A DNA stretch of 64,000 nucleotides, taken from Rostratula benghalensis (taxonomy: Eukaryota > Chordata > Aves > Charadriiformes > Rostratulidae). The stretch is from contig VXAI01000013.1 in the NCBI GenBank assembly GCA_013399305.1, positions 996,778 to 1,060,777 of the forward strand. The letters run 5' to 3'. Each line of letters starts with the position of its first letter. Position 1 is the stretch's first letter. Shown piece after piece: positions 51,801 through 64,000 of the stretch. The translations under genes and the position numbers were made by a program. The notes beneath the pieces were generated by a model, which made no database searches, was not told where the DNA came from, and saw only the letters and a list, made by a program, of their open reading frames with translations.

Positions 51801-52965
51801 ACAGTGTAATCTTATGTGAGAAATAAAATTACTACATTTTAAAAATACATTTTGGACAGACTTTTTTAGAATATCAGTTATAAGTACGGTTAAAGAGATG
51901 CATTTAAAAAGTTCATTTCTTTCATATTTTGAATGTTCAGGACAAGGTAGCAGGTTTTTTTAAACCAGGAATTTCCTATTGCATTTTTTCACAATTAAAC
52001 ACAGTTAAAACTTTATGAAATCTACAGCTTTGAATTAGGGTGAAGGAGCAAGTTGTGACCTGTCAATTCTTGTTATATCAGTTACTTATCATTAGTTGGA
52101 AAACATTTTGGATACTTTTTTTAAATGGAAATTCTCCTAGGGAGAGGAAAACATTCTGTTCGTAAATTCTGGTATCTTGGACAACTAACAAGACCCTTTC
52201 AAAACACCTGTGCTTAATTGTCTGTGCTAATTTATCTAGCATGGACTGTGCTGAATTATTATTTTCTCTGTAGTGATATTAAAATGTCATAGTTAAGGAA
52301 ATGAGCCTCACTAAGATGCTGTAGAAATGAGGATCAAATTTGCTCCATGCTGATTCTAATGTAAACTGAGGAATATAAGTTTAATAATTTGCTTTTTTAT
52401 TGCCTGCAATGTAAAAAGATCAGCTATTCATGTGCATTTTCCTCTTTGTTGTCAATGTGGAGTCTTATAAGTAAAATAGACCTGATCCTCAATTATCTTT
52501 TACCAACCTTTTAAGCTCCACATCCTAAAACTAGAAAAAGCCCTATCTGGTGTTTGGAGAAAGCTTCTCCCTTAATTTTTTCATGATTGCATAAAGCTAA
52601 AAAGTGTGATAGTATTCAGAACCCTAAATATTAATTTCTGCACACTTCATACCTTGGAAACAGAACCCTCATTTCATCTGTCTATTTACCAGGATGCTAT
52701 TTAAGTGATCATATTTATTCTCACTGTGGCAGAAGTATGTTATGTTTTAGCCTTAGAATTAATTTGTTTCTAGGAAAAGATTTTAAAGAATGAACTATTA
52801 TCTCTTTAACTTTTCATTTTTATTTTCTATCTTTTTTTTACTTGTGGTACTTCTAGAAAGTAACTCTTGCTTTGTTACAAAAGTTAACCATTTCAGCTTC
52901 TGTCTTTTTTCACACTTTTAGCCCAGATATAATTCTTTGAGAACCCGAAATTGATAGTTTCAATA

Positions 52966-52986
52966 TGGTGGTGATGGTGGTGGTGG
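52966..52986. repeat. (GGT)n-like tract
   Basis: GGTGGTGATGGTGGTGGTGGC, a short G-rich trinucleotide repeat in otherwise AT-rich sequence. Confidence 0.85.
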
Positions 52987-54444
52987 CAGGAGCAGGTTAT
53001 GGTGTGTTGTCAGCTCCTGGAGTCCTTCAGTAAAAGGAATATAATGCTCATGCCAATGTTTTTTTTAATTCCCACTTCAGAGAACCACTCCAGGTAGTTT
53101 TTATATGGTTGCAAACACTACTTCAAACCTTTACTCTTTTTCCTTTGGTATGAAGCTCCATGTTACATTCAAACTTCCTATATATGGCACTTCTAATATC
53201 TCTTTGCTACTTCTAGAACAATCTTTGTTTTACTCCAGTTCTTCATTGTTTATTTCTGGGGAGTCTCCATGATCAACCCTGTGCCCCATTTCTTATCATC
53301 CCATGCCTCATCTCCCCAGCTGTACCCCACATACTGTGCCACCCATCCTCAGGCTGCTGTTGCCATTTATATTTGTGAATATATCTTTCTACATAGAATA
53401 TCTGCTTGTTACTACAATCTGTCTAAAATTGTGGTGATACATGGGAAAACTAATTTTGACACCTGTTCTATTAGACAAACCGCTGTTGCAGTTAAACCAA
53501 GAAAATCAAAGCTAGAAGCAGGGCAACAAAAAGTTCAGAGAGTGCAAACCTGGCAAGCTTCAGTCCTGCCAAACTCAGCACAAAGCTTGTGACCTGTTAC
53601 TAGCAGTGATAATAAACATTCCAGGTCTATTTTGTAAATGGCTACACTTTGAAGATTTCAGGAGATGCCTTGGTCCTCACCTGGTGCTCATGCTACAACC
53701 TTGTAGCCCTACAAAGTTGCCAATGCTTGAACAAATATTGAATTTGCAAGGCCTCAGACATGCACTTTCTGAACTTTTCTTGACTGGCCTGCAGCTTTGT
53801 TTTCAGCTGAAATAAAATTCAAGCAACAGATAGTGTCTTAGAGAATTCTACTCATTTTAAAAAAAGTGAGGAATTTCCAAAAGCAGAATTGCAATTACAT
53901 TTAAGTGGAGTGATATTTCAAAGTAGTTTAAATTTATTCCTGACAATCCCTGACAAGCTATATTTAAACTACTCTGCTGTCAATACAATGAGAAAGTAGA
54001 GCTCTTCTAGGGCTTATGCTTGCTATCAGTAATTTTGTTCTGAGAAACAGTGATAACAGGTTGGGGTGCAAATTAGCAAAGCAAAGAATATAAAAGGAAG
54101 AATGTTCTAATAAAAATGTTATTCAAAGCTGGTAATATGAAATTTGTTTACGGTCTCGCTATCCAAAGTGGTCACAAATAGGCTTAGGAAAGAGGTCTTA
54201 TAAAGCTGCCTATTGTTGAAAGATTAATTTTAGGTCAGGTAAAATATATCAATTCCTATAGAAAAATGTAAATAAAATCAAATTAATTATATGATCAGAA
54301 AATTATTTACTTTACAAAGCAGCGGCCTAATCCAGTTTATTGTAATAACTCCTATGCCTCACTTGGGGCCAGGGGCTCCCTGATAATGCCTACACAAAAC
54401 AAGATTAAGTGTGTTCATGCAAAGCAAGGCACAAGATTTACCCA

Positions 54445-54468
54445 CTGATTGATTGATTTGATTGATTA
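54445..54468. repeat. (TGAT)n-like tract
   Basis: TGATTGATTGATTTGATTGATT, an imperfect TGAT repeat. Confidence 0.85.
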
Positions 54469-57400
54469 AGATTCTGACAGAACAGACAGTTATGGATGAG
54501 TTGTAGGTACAGTAATGGAAAATTCAGAGGGAACAGGCTCTGTGAGAAAGGGCACACTTCTACAACAGCTCCTAGTGATGACTTTTTAAAGAATGACATT
54601 TTTTTTTTACGAAAGAAAGTTGTGGATCTCTATGGTGAAATACGTAGAACAGGCTGAGGCAACTGAACTGTACCTCATTCGCTCTTGAACTTTGTCCATG
54701 CAGAATTGTAACCTATTTCTGTTTATCTTTCAGCACTGTAAAAATTTAAGCCTTGGGCCTTTTATTTAAACCCTAAAAGTGTTTTTAAAAAGTGCCTTAA
54801 AATTTAAACCTAAGTGTTGTATATAAGTCAGTCACAAGTTTCAGATCAGTATCTGATCCCAGACCATGGAAGTCCCCAGACCATGGCAATATGTGAAGAA
54901 GGCAGCCAGAGCTCATGATGTAAGACAAAAACAGTAAAAGCATCTTACATACATCACAGTAGCATCCAATTCTGCTATAGTTATTCTTAGAGCACGCTTC
55001 TTTTTTTTTTTTTTTAACAAGGAAAACATCCATTCTTAGACTTAATTAAAGGCGTGAGTCTGCAGAACTGTACTGGACTTGTGTGTTGAGATATAACTAG
55101 CACATTCATACATATGTGACTTTAAGTGGTCTGTGAAGGACTGGATCAGGCTTCTGTTCTTACACTGTACCTACAGGCTGTATCTAGAGGGGCATGCTGC
55201 TTTTACCCAAGAATTTTAGGTGTATACTGGTAGAAAATGAATGTAGAATTTTGATATTGGAGTTTCATTTTGTACTGGGCATCATCCATTCAGGAAACAG
55301 AGGAACATTACACGATCCATACGCCCAATAAATAAAAATAAATGCATCTTCCAGTGCTGAACACTCATAACAAACTGCCTGTGGATGAAGCACAGAATAA
55401 GAATCATTTGCAGACATTATTCAGCAAATAAATTCAAATAAGGGATGCATTTGAGAACATAATAATCTGCTCACTGACAACTGGCAAACAGAAACAGAGG
55501 CAAAATTTGTCAGATAAATGACACATTATGAATTATTCACTCAGTTTTGCAACACGTTGATTATACTCTGTAATCAAATACTGTGCAACTCATTTAACCA
55601 GTGGGACTGAGGTCTGGAAAAGAAACATGGTTTCACAGCTCACTATTAAGACAAAGATGAGGATAGTTTGTAAAACAGCTGGCTCCACATATTTAACCCT
55701 TCTGAACATTTGTTTTCCCAGTCTGGCTCATTTGTTGTGTAAGTTGCAGCAATGATCTTCATAAAGACGACTTTTCATATTTGAGCTATACTGTTTTTAT
55801 CTTTGTTTATGTACTGCACATTAGAGTTTATTTGTTTTTAACTGGACGTCATTTAAGATGTCAAGGGAACCCTTAGGCAGGGGGCTCCTGTTCTCACTTA
55901 GTGAAAAAAAGTTCCACATATTTCTGGAGATAAATCTATTTGATGCCAACATTGACACATCATAGGATAACTATACGTTAGGCATAAATTTTATTATTCC
56001 AGTACTAATTGAATGTGAGTATCACCACTCAGTCTCCAGAAAGAGAAGTAGGCACAGCAGAAGAGTATAGATAAACTATATACACTATGGGAAAAGCGAG
56101 GAACAGACAGAGAGAAGAGGAGACACAAAACAAAGCTCCATAAATGTATCCAGAAAATATGATGGATGGGAGACACATACACTTGGAAAATAACTTGAGT
56201 ATCACCTCTGTCCCTGAATGACAATCAGAGTCACTCCAGGGCTAAAGGAAGAATACGAATGGACCATCAGACTGCTATGAACTGCACAGCATGATAAAAT
56301 AGCATGATAAAGTAGGCACTGAGAGAAGGTTGTGCTGCTCTTCAAATGTATATCAAAATTTAGAAGTGCTGGAAAAAGGTTTTCTGCAAATTATAGCATC
56401 AATGCACTCCCCATAGCAGAAATAAGAGAATCCCAAATTTAATGTCCAATAGTGTGCAATGTTAAGATAATATTTACTTAACAATTGAGAGAGGCTTACC
56501 CACTTTCTCTGATTTATACTAAAACAGAGTCCATGATTATTCTGTACTTCACCACTCAGAAACATTATATGAGATGGTGTGCACTCCTCTTTCCTACACA
56601 GACTTTTAAGTCTGGTTTCATACTACATATCCTCAAGTCATCACTAATAAAACCCTTGGTGTCATTCAGTGTGGAAACATAGGTATACTCATGCTGGTAA
56701 AAAAAAATTATTTTTTTTAAAAAGCTAAACACCTGGCTTTCTCTAAATGTACTGCAATATCTCTAACTATCTCGGAATTGTCATATGTCCCGAGGCTTGA
56801 AATTGTAAGAAAATAGACAAAGCATTGGCTGTCAAATTAACAGTTGACATCAGATTGCACTGTGGGACTGACACCAGCTTACATAGACTGGCATCCTTGT
56901 ACAATAGAAATCACTTCAGTTGTAATTTTAACAGAAGCTCAAACTTAACAAGGGGCTGGTTGCTCCCAGTTTCCACTGCAGTCAGCAAGAGCTGAGACAG
57001 AGGTACCTGTGACCAGAACATCCAGTACAGCAAGTGTCTTCAATCAGAAAAGAGCAAATATACTACAAAATATAGGTTGTATTCACTGATCTTTGCTGAA
57101 ATATAATTTGAAACAAGATAACAGTTTTGTCTGAATAGAGATATTTCTGCAGATGGACTTTAGGGGCCTTTGGGATATATCCACTCTGGTAAGATTAAAT
57201 AATTCAGTCCCATGGAAACATAGGGAAACTGTTTATATCCATCTCAGTTCTATTTCATGACATTCAATACAGAAGAAAGTTAAGGGCTCTCTTCTATTTT
57301 ACAATGTCCAATGAACTTTCAGGCTATAGGGAGGTACCAAATAAATTCACTTTCCCAGGGGATGAAGAAATCCTGAAGGCTAAACTGACTGAGCTCTTTC

Positions 57401-57713
57401 GTCCCTGTTTAATGAATGGATAATACAAACTGCATCCCATTCCAACCTCAGATGGTGAGATTAATCTAATATCATAACAAATCCAAAGCAAACAAAAGAC
57501 ACTTTGAGGATATTCAGGAGTACCTTTGATAGAGTCTGTAACAAATAGAACAAAGCATTTGGCATGAAAGCAAACTGACATTGGATTAGGATTTTTGTTT
57601 TGGGTTTTGTTAGTTATGAGGGAGAAAATCCTTATTTTCTACCCATGAATTTACTATATTAGGAGGCATCTTGAAAGAGTGTATTCAAAAAGGCAAATAT
57701 TCAACAAAAGAAG

Positions 57714-57732
57714 TATGTATATACATATATAT

Positions 57733-57767
<35 letters not shown>
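57714..57767. repeat. (TA)n-(AG)n compound microsatellite
   Basis: An interrupted TA tract (57714-57735) is followed by about 15 AG dinucleotides (57737-57767). Likely length-polymorphic. Confidence 0.97.
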
Positions 57768-57773
<6 letters not shown>

Positions 57774-57944
57774 ACAGTGAACATTATGAGAAGCAGAAAC
57801 GTAAGTAGCAGTTGTGTCGTGAGGCCATATCTTCCTGCTCCTGGTCATATTTGTGAGGAGTTAATAATCAACCGCTCAGAAATAGGAATATTTGTCAGCA
57901 TACTACCTGTGGGAACTCCCCCACATGCCTTAGTGAAACAGCCT

Positions 57945-57988
57945 GGATAAAAAAATTGGGTTGTGGGGATAAAAAAATTGGGTTGTGA
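57945..57988. repeat. 22-base tandem duplication
   Basis: Two adjacent copies (57945-57966 and 57967-57988) of a unit starting GGATAAAAAAATTGGGTTGT, identical for at least 21 bases. It borders the left side of the GC-rich island segment. Confidence 0.94.
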
Positions 57989-58189
57989 GTCAAACTGTGT
58001 GTGTGAATGAAGTACCCTAAACTTCCCCTTCTGAGATGGTGTTTGCCCGAGAACTAACGCTGAAGAAGGGGACCACAAACACCCTTTGGATTAAGTGGTT
58101 ACCAAAGGATTAGCAAAAGGATTTGAAACAAGGGAGTCCTTTTGATAAGCAGTATGAAAGAAGCAGGAGCTGGGCAACGGGGCAGAGAC

Positions 58190-58400
58190 CCCTTGGGGGG
58201 GAAGGAAAGGGGTCGGGCAGGCGGTTGGGTGCTGCCTGCTGCGGAAGGGCCGGCCTGCGCCATCCACCGCGGGCGCGGACCCCCACAGCTGCGCGCCCGG
58301 CACGGCCGGGGCTGCCCCCAATGAGGGGGCTCGGCCCTGGAGCCGGAGCCACCGCCTCTGCCTGGGGATGCGGAGGGGCACCCGTGCCTGTGGCCGTGTA
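58190..58400. promoter_or_regulatory. CpG island-like core
   Basis: About 20 CpG dinucleotides in about 200 bases, including CCGCGGGCGCGGAC and TGCGCGCCCGGCACGGCC. No other part of the window comes close. CpG density like this usually marks an unmethylated vertebrate promoter or a young GC-rich insertion. No TATA box is seen immediately beside it. Confidence 0.65.
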
Positions 58401-58556
58401 TTAGAAATGTTTGGGGTTAGTTTTAGAAAAGTTTTAGAAAAGGAGTGTTAAAAACATGCAGGTGTTTAATATTGTGTCTCATCTGATGTATGAGTGATAT
58501 TGATACTGAATGTATAGTTCACTGATTGCTGGTTAATCACATGTTGTTAGAAAATC

Positions 58557-58562
58557 AATAAA
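58557..58562 (+). terminator. Candidate polyadenylation signal AATAAA
   Basis: A canonical AATAAA on the plus strand, with TG/T-rich sequence (CCTGTTTTGATTT) about 10-25 bases after it. It is only meaningful if the GC-rich segment to its left is transcribed. Confidence 0.35.
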
Positions 58563-58862
58563 CCGCTTCAATCCTGTTTTGATTTAAGCCATGTAAACTG
58601 AGCCATTTTAGCCCCAGAGAAACTAAATAATTTTAGACAGACATGTCAAACATTCAGTATATGCTGTAACATCCAAGATCTCAGGAAGAAGATGATGAAG
58701 GCATTTGTCATATACTATATTTTGAGATGATAAGGACAATGATTGAAGAGTGTGTCAGAAATGCAAATTGTCTGAGGAAAGTAAACATTCCCAATGGAAT
58801 CAGAACTGCATAGAGAGCTTTGTAGAGAGCTCAGTACATTAAGGTCATGTGGCTGCTCACCT

Positions 58863-58914
58863 ATGCATTTCCTTATCTGAATGCATTTCCATATCTTAAT
58901 GCATTCCCATTTTT
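58863..58914. repeat. Threefold imperfect 18-base tandem repeat
   Basis: Three successive units starting ATGCATTTCC or ATGCATTCCC, spaced 18 bases apart (58863, 58880 and 58897 approximately), each followed by an AT-rich half. Confidence 0.8.
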
Positions 58915-60830
58915 TTAACACAATAATAAATTATAAATTCAAACTTTTAATTTACAAATAATTAGCATTCCAATCATAAAAGATTGTAGGATTTTTTTTT
59001 AATCAACATTAAATATTTATTTGATAGACATTTTAGTTCTTAAGTTATTTTCTATGCAGTAAATATTTTTCTCTTAGAGTAGCTTTTATTTATCATTGTC
59101 AGAGATCAGAGACCAGAGTCCAGATACCAGAGAGGTTGCAATTATAACACTATTATTTTACAGCCAAAATAATGAAAGAAAACTTTCCACTGGGAGTAGA
59201 TTCTGGATGTTTGTTATGTAAGAATTTGCTCCTAAATTAAAAATAAAATTAGAAGTCCAGATTATGTTGTTTTACTAGGTACAGTTAAAAAAGAACTGCT
59301 GCTTCATATGGGAAATCAAAATATAAGAATTCCCATGGAGCTATCAGCATTCTATTGTTTTATTAATTACAATGCTAAACATTTAAAACAGGTCGCACAC
59401 TGTATAAATGCAATAAAACGGCATCAGTAATCACTTCTTCAGTGCTAATAATATTCAGAACATGCTAACTTCATTTCTCCTAAATCAGCTTTTGTTCCAT
59501 TAAAATTCTTATCCTATATAAATATCACAGTTTTACATAATCTACAAAAGGTCCTCAAACCAGTACAGGTTAAATTAATCAAAATTAATATAGATTTAGT
59601 CATAAGACTATTTTACTATTTAATACTATTAAATTTAGAAAATAGTATTATTAAGGATATCTTTGGAAAAAAGCTGCAGTTTTAGAGGAGACAGTGATAA
59701 GATGTGAATAGGGACAGATCTTAGAAGCCTAATTTTGTTATGTCATTCATAAGCTATTCAACCAAGCACTTGAATATTTGTGTTTCTTAACTTAAACTTG
59801 TTTGGTAAAGTTCAAAGCAATGCAGATGAGTTTTCCTAGTACCATTTTTAAATTTTAAACAGGTGTTAGGTTTCTTTTTTTCCTTCGTAAGTGGCAACAA
59901 ATAATAAATAATTACTACTTTAGACCCCTGAAGAAACACAGATCCTGGAAAGTAATACCCATCTGACTTTAATGGACAGGCCTAATGCCTCCTCATGTTT
60001 GTTTGATGCTAATGATGATGTTGGACAAAACCAGCTTCAGCAACAACAGCAAATATCTGGGTTGCTTGGGCATTTGCATTGCAAAATTCTGGTTTGCTAG
60101 CTTGAAATCTTCCAGTCTAAAACAAAAATGGTTCATATTCGTAAAGTAACCATATTTATATTCTGTCTTTACATTTTAAAACATTAACCAAAAGCTACTT
60201 TTAAGCTATTTATTAAAAATACTTCCAAAACTTAGAAGGTAGGTAATTCACTAGGTATTGGTCCTCTTCACTAGGTATTAGTGGATCAAATAAATCCTAA
60301 TCCCCAAATTTTTTGTGCTAATCCAGGGACTCTTTTACTCCTTTCCTTGAAATATTTATGCTTAGCAGTGACTGGATTAGAAACTAGAGAGCTTTCATAT
60401 TATGGTTTCATTAAAAAAAAAAGAAGAAAAAAGCATGTTTTAAAAAAATATACTTTTTTTCTACATCAATCACATTCTATCAATACTAGTATTAGTGGGC
60501 CAAGGTGGGGAAGAAAACCATCATGTTCAAGAACAAACCATGTCTATTTTACCAATATTGCAATTAAATTTAAATAATCTCTAGACCAGGAAATGTTCAT
60601 TACGTATGTATCCTACCTTGGGAAGTTAGAGTACTGGTGGAGCGAAATGCTTGATTTTCAGGTGGTAGAAATTAAAGCTGAGTGTGACTCAGCTGTTTTA
60701 TCTCAACACACAAAATTTCTATGAAATCTCTTCTAAACAATGTTTCTGAACACAGCACTGAGAACTGTCAAGACGGACACATCAGACCCATAATACACCG
60801 TACCACACTCAGCTTATTGTAATGCACTCC

Positions 60831-60861
60831 TACACCTACATTTCTCATGGTTGTAGGTGTA
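60831..60861. repeat. Perfect 10-base hairpin
   Basis: TACACCTACA (60831-60840), 11-base loop, then its exact complement TGTAGGTGTA (60852-60861). Too short for a microRNA precursor; role unknown. Confidence 0.82.
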
Positions 60862-61615
60862 ATAGATGCCTGATACCGTAAAACAGTAAAAAGCTACACT
60901 GTGCAGCATAGGGTAATCCAGTAAATGTTCACTGTTTATTGTTAACCTCAGAGAAATATTATGTTGGTTATTAAATGGCTTTCAGGCCCAATATTCCAAA
61001 CTTGAGAAATACGTATGCCTGAAGGAAATTTGGGAAACTGACTATGCTAAAAATGAGATTTTCATTCTGAAATCACAAAACTGCAAAGTGCGTCCAAGAG
61101 AGTAACAAATATTTAGAGCATAAATACAAAAAGTAATAAAAAATATTCTATTTTGTTTTGCTTCTCCATATTGTCCATGTTTGTGATTTTTAATGTAATG
61201 TGTGTTTAAAAATTGCAAAAGTCATCATAGGAACAAGCACACATCTATCAGCAGTGAAACTTGTGAGGATCGGCTTTCTGTGAATTCTTTGGTGTTTACT
61301 CTGCTGTGCTTGCTTAGCAACCTTTTTTTCAAGAGTAAAATAATGCTATTCTCTATCTGGCTGCTAGTTTTCACAAAACTTTATAAATAACATTTCTTTC
61401 AGGCACCTTTGCCAAATTGGATAGAGATTGATAAAGAACTGATTGATATAGAACTGCAGCTTTTAGGGATAGAAAGACAATTAACTGAGTACTCTCTTAC
61501 ACGTTGTGCTCATATAATTTCCTTACACTTTTAAGACAAGGAAGGAAAAAATAAAAAAATACAGTAATCCAAATTTCTCCATGCACCTGCTTCCTGCTAC
61601 TAAAGCCAATTAAAT

Positions 61616-61834
61616 NNNNNNNNNNNNNNNNNNNNNNNNNNNNNNNNNNNNNNNNNNNNNNNNNNNNNNNNNNNNNNNNNNNNNNNNNNNNNNNNNNNNN
61701 NNNNNNNNNNNNNNNNNNNNNNNNNNNNNNNNNNNNNNNNNNNNNNNNNNNNNNNNNNNNNNNNNNNNNNNNNNNNNNNNNNNNNNNNNNNNNNNNNNNN
61801 NNNNNNNNNNNNNNNNNNNNNNNNNNNNNNNNNN
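61616..61834. other. Assembly gap (219 N)
   Basis: Run of N. The flanks are AT-rich and give no hint of what is missing. Confidence 0.99.
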
Positions 61835-64000
61835 TACAACGGGAAAAATGTTTTTTCTATTTTAAAAATATAAATATATTTTTCAATTTTTATTCATCTA
61901 CAACCCCATACATTTAGCCATATACAAGATGATCCAAGTAGGGAAAAATTCACACTCTTACAATAATTCCAATAAGAGACACATGCTCAATGAAGGGAAT
62001 AAATTCAGCGTACAGCTGGCAGAGAAATTACAATATGCCTGTATCCATAAGTAGCTAAAACAAAATATTCTTTACTTAACACTAATAACAATTAAGTTCA
62101 ATGCCTTTTTATATGCATTCCAAACTATGGAATATATTTTGTTCTTCCTTAACCTTTTTTTTCCGTTCTACAGTATAGTCTATGGGTAGTCTATGGGTAT
62201 TGTCTGCTACGTATGACAAGTGCTTCTCAAAGATATTTCATGTCTCTCAACAGACTGCAGCTACAAACTTTACAAAATATTGTCTCCTAGTCTGGAGAAT
62301 CCCTGCTTTTAGACAGGTGGTTTGTTTTCCTTTGCAGTTATAACACTCAATACAGCCATTTATGTATGATATGAAGTAAGATTAAGACAATAAATTTGTG
62401 GCTGTTATCTGCAGTTAAGCCTTCAAAGTCTTGGAAGGAGATAGCTGGTTTCAAATAAAAACTCAGAACTGTGGATGTTCTTCTCATATATTTTTTAAGG
62501 ATTTTTTATATTTTTATGAACTGGCTTGTTTCTGCATCAATTTAGTTGATGTTTTCAAGTGTCAGGAGCAGTATCCCAGTCAATATTTGATTTATTTTAG
62601 AAATTAAAAAGACAAGATTTGGTGTTGCTTTTATCTATATTTGTTTCTAATGTAAAATAATCAGCAATGGTGACTTGTGGCACGATACAATTGTAATTAG
62701 AGACGCAAATTAATGCCACAGATATGTCTAGAAATCAATCTTAATCTAAAACTGAAACACACAGTAATAATATAAAACAAAAAATTGTATGTTCATTTGG
62801 GCTTTATTTGCAATACCATTGGCAGCTTCTGCTTGATAAGCCAAGACCAGAGCTGCAAAATTTGTATGTGAGGACTGAGATAGATTGGGAGAACTATGTG
62901 AACACTTGGCACAATAAAAGCCAGCCCAGTATTTGGCAGTGTCCATCACTTTCCCAAATATTAAATTCATGCAAAGCAAATTTTTTAAGTGAGAAATGCA
63001 AATCATTGGAGGAGAAGAACATGTAAGTCATTCTGTTTCAACTGGAAAACACATTTAAAGCAATGATGAGAGTGAGTTTCAGGTATAATCACTACTTTAA
63101 GAACAGCAAGGTTGTGAGAAATATTTTTTCCTTTGAAAACATGTCAAAACACGATAAGTAGGTTCCCACTTTTTGGGTTTTTTTTTTTTTCCTTTGGTTA
63201 TGTTTATTTGTATTTTAGTAGGGTTTATGATAACATATTAGAAGGACTTGTTTTCAGGCTACTGATCCTTTAAAAACAAGCATGGATTTACCGAGACAGA
63301 ACAGAAAAGGAACCTGCCTTGGTTTGTGTGGTGCAGTACACATTTTGTGCCATGTTAGAAGGAATAGTATATAGTGTGTGCAGCCTTCTACCCTTCTCTA
63401 TCACATCTAGAACCTTTCCTGACAACAATAGTGGCACATAGACATACACTGGGACAGAAGCTTTAAGTAGGCACATGAAATTCTGCTTCTTTTCTTTAAA
63501 AGAAAATGCAAAAAAAGAAATCTGTGCTAGTAAGCAATACCAATTGAAATATGCTGACATTTTATGATCCTATTTCCTGTTTTTTATAACTTTTTAAAAC
63601 TTGAAGCGTCTGAGTTTCAATTTTCCATGAAGGTTGTCTACTTCAGGTTGATTTGTTTTGTTACTTTTTTGTGGAGGAAAAACATTGTTGATTTTGATGA
63701 CACAATTAAGGAAAATATTGTTTGTGTTTGTTAATGAATTCTGTTTTGCACTTACACTTTGACCAACTAAGTACGTGAGGAAAACGTCATGCTGAAGTGC
63801 AGGCTGCATTCAAAATTTCTCTTTGCTTTAGCATGTGCATTGTGATATCTTCTTGATTTGTTTCTAATTAATTATCATTAAAATAAGCAAAAATAGCTTT
63901 TCTTATTATTTTAAAGATGCATGTTCTTCACAGACAACCATACAGACTATAGTTTTTATTTCTTATGAAAAATCATTCATTGCTTTTTCTCAAAATATAT
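61835..64000. other. Unannotated AT-rich DNA
   Basis: No gene or transposon recognised. An 11-base tandem duplication (TAGTCTATGGG twice, 62176-62197) is present. The overlapping frames at 62746-63026 and the 90-codon frame at 63288-63560 show no known domain. Confidence 0.5.

Larger units (their letters stand above)
48928..57710. other. Unannotated AT-rich DNA, about 8.8 kb
   Basis: No exon, RNA gene or transposon recognised. Includes a GGT/GAT tract (52966-52986) and TGATT repeats (54445-54468). A B-box-like GGTTCAAGTCC at about 50776 lacks a matching A box and cloverleaf. The 107-codon frame at 53269-53592 has no known domain. Confidence 0.5.
57990..58620 (+). other. Unclassified GC/CpG-rich insert with poly(A) signal
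   Basis: This segment differs sharply from the AT-rich surroundings. Its core (about 58190-58400) is strongly GC-rich with about 20 CpG in about 200 bases by my count. The core is followed by AT-rich sequence with AATCAATAAACCGC (AATAAA at 58557-58562) and then TTCAATCCTGTTTTGATTT. Several overlapping frames cross the core; the plus-strand one at 58123-58404 (93 codons) is rich in Gly, Ala, Arg and Pro, as expected from GC-rich DNA, and has no known domain. Possible identities are an LTR of an ERV that I do not recognise (CpG-rich body, AATAAA near the right side) or a host CpG island marking a promoter or first exon. I cannot decide. Confidence 0.5.
58621..61615. other. Unannotated AT-rich DNA, about 3 kb
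   Basis: No exon, RNA gene or transposon recognised. Contains a threefold ATGCATT(T/C)CC repeat (58863-58914) and a 10-base hairpin (60831-60861). Short frames such as 60281-60577 lack known domains. Confidence 0.5.

Noticed and set aside
58091..58404. Several overlapping frames of 60-96 codons on both strands in the CpG-rich core
   Set aside because: GC-rich DNA has few stop codons, so frames open on both strands. None has a known domain and codon choice cannot be separated from base composition. Retained only as an unclassified segment.
61600..61839. 79-codon minus-strand frame
   Set aside because: It is almost entirely N and has no sequence support.
1..64000. CRISPR array, operon, phage or other prokaryotic system
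   Set aside because: The CR1 and ERV content, base composition and lack of dense coding show vertebrate nuclear DNA. The tandem repeats found are microsatellites or two- to three-unit duplications, without repeat-spacer structure.

Overview
The window looks like a gene-poor, AT-rich stretch of a bird nuclear genome. The main evidence is the repeat content: about ten fragments of CR1 (the avian LINE), recognisable by reverse-transcriptase reading-frame remnants and by the typical 3' tail (a GATGATCT...CCCTTCCAAC block followed by ATTCTGTG-type 8-mers), plus long terminal repeats of the kind common in avian endogenous retroviruses. Three runs of N (3213-3257, 32736-32821, 61616-61834) show it is a draft assembly. 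I cannot assign a species.

Layout. 1-1.4 kb: unannotated AT-rich DNA. 1.39-2.17 kb: plus-strand LTR-type repeat with an internal degenerate minisatellite. 3.1-3.3 kb: purine hexanucleotide array interrupted by a gap. 5.3-5.9, 11.2-12.1 and 15.24-15.35 kb: plus-strand CR1 pieces. 16.98-17.2 kb: two CR1 tails in inverted orientation. 22.5-23.0 kb, perhaps to 23.3 kb: a probable old LTR. 29.97-30.88 kb: minus-strand CR1 fragment from the endonuclease/RT part of ORF2. 32.5 kb: CR1 tail. 34.7 kb: minus-strand CR1 tail. 36.2-36.8 kb: solo LTR on the minus strand. 47.5-48.9 kb: two CR1 copies of different type joined end to end, the second carrying the best preserved ORF2 remnant. 57.9-58.6 kb: an isolated GC- and CpG-rich island followed by an AATAAA signal, the most unusual segment in the window. 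The rest is AT-rich sequence with microsatellites and small tandem or inverted repeats.

I find no convincing host protein-coding exon, tRNA, rRNA, snRNA or CRISPR array. The open reading frames are short and either lie in repeats or show no recognisable domain, so the window is best read as intergenic or deep-intronic DNA. Nothing here forms an operon or pathway. Repeat identities rest on pattern recognition and not on a database search; subfamily names are withheld, and boundaries are approximate to about 10-30 bases unless stated.
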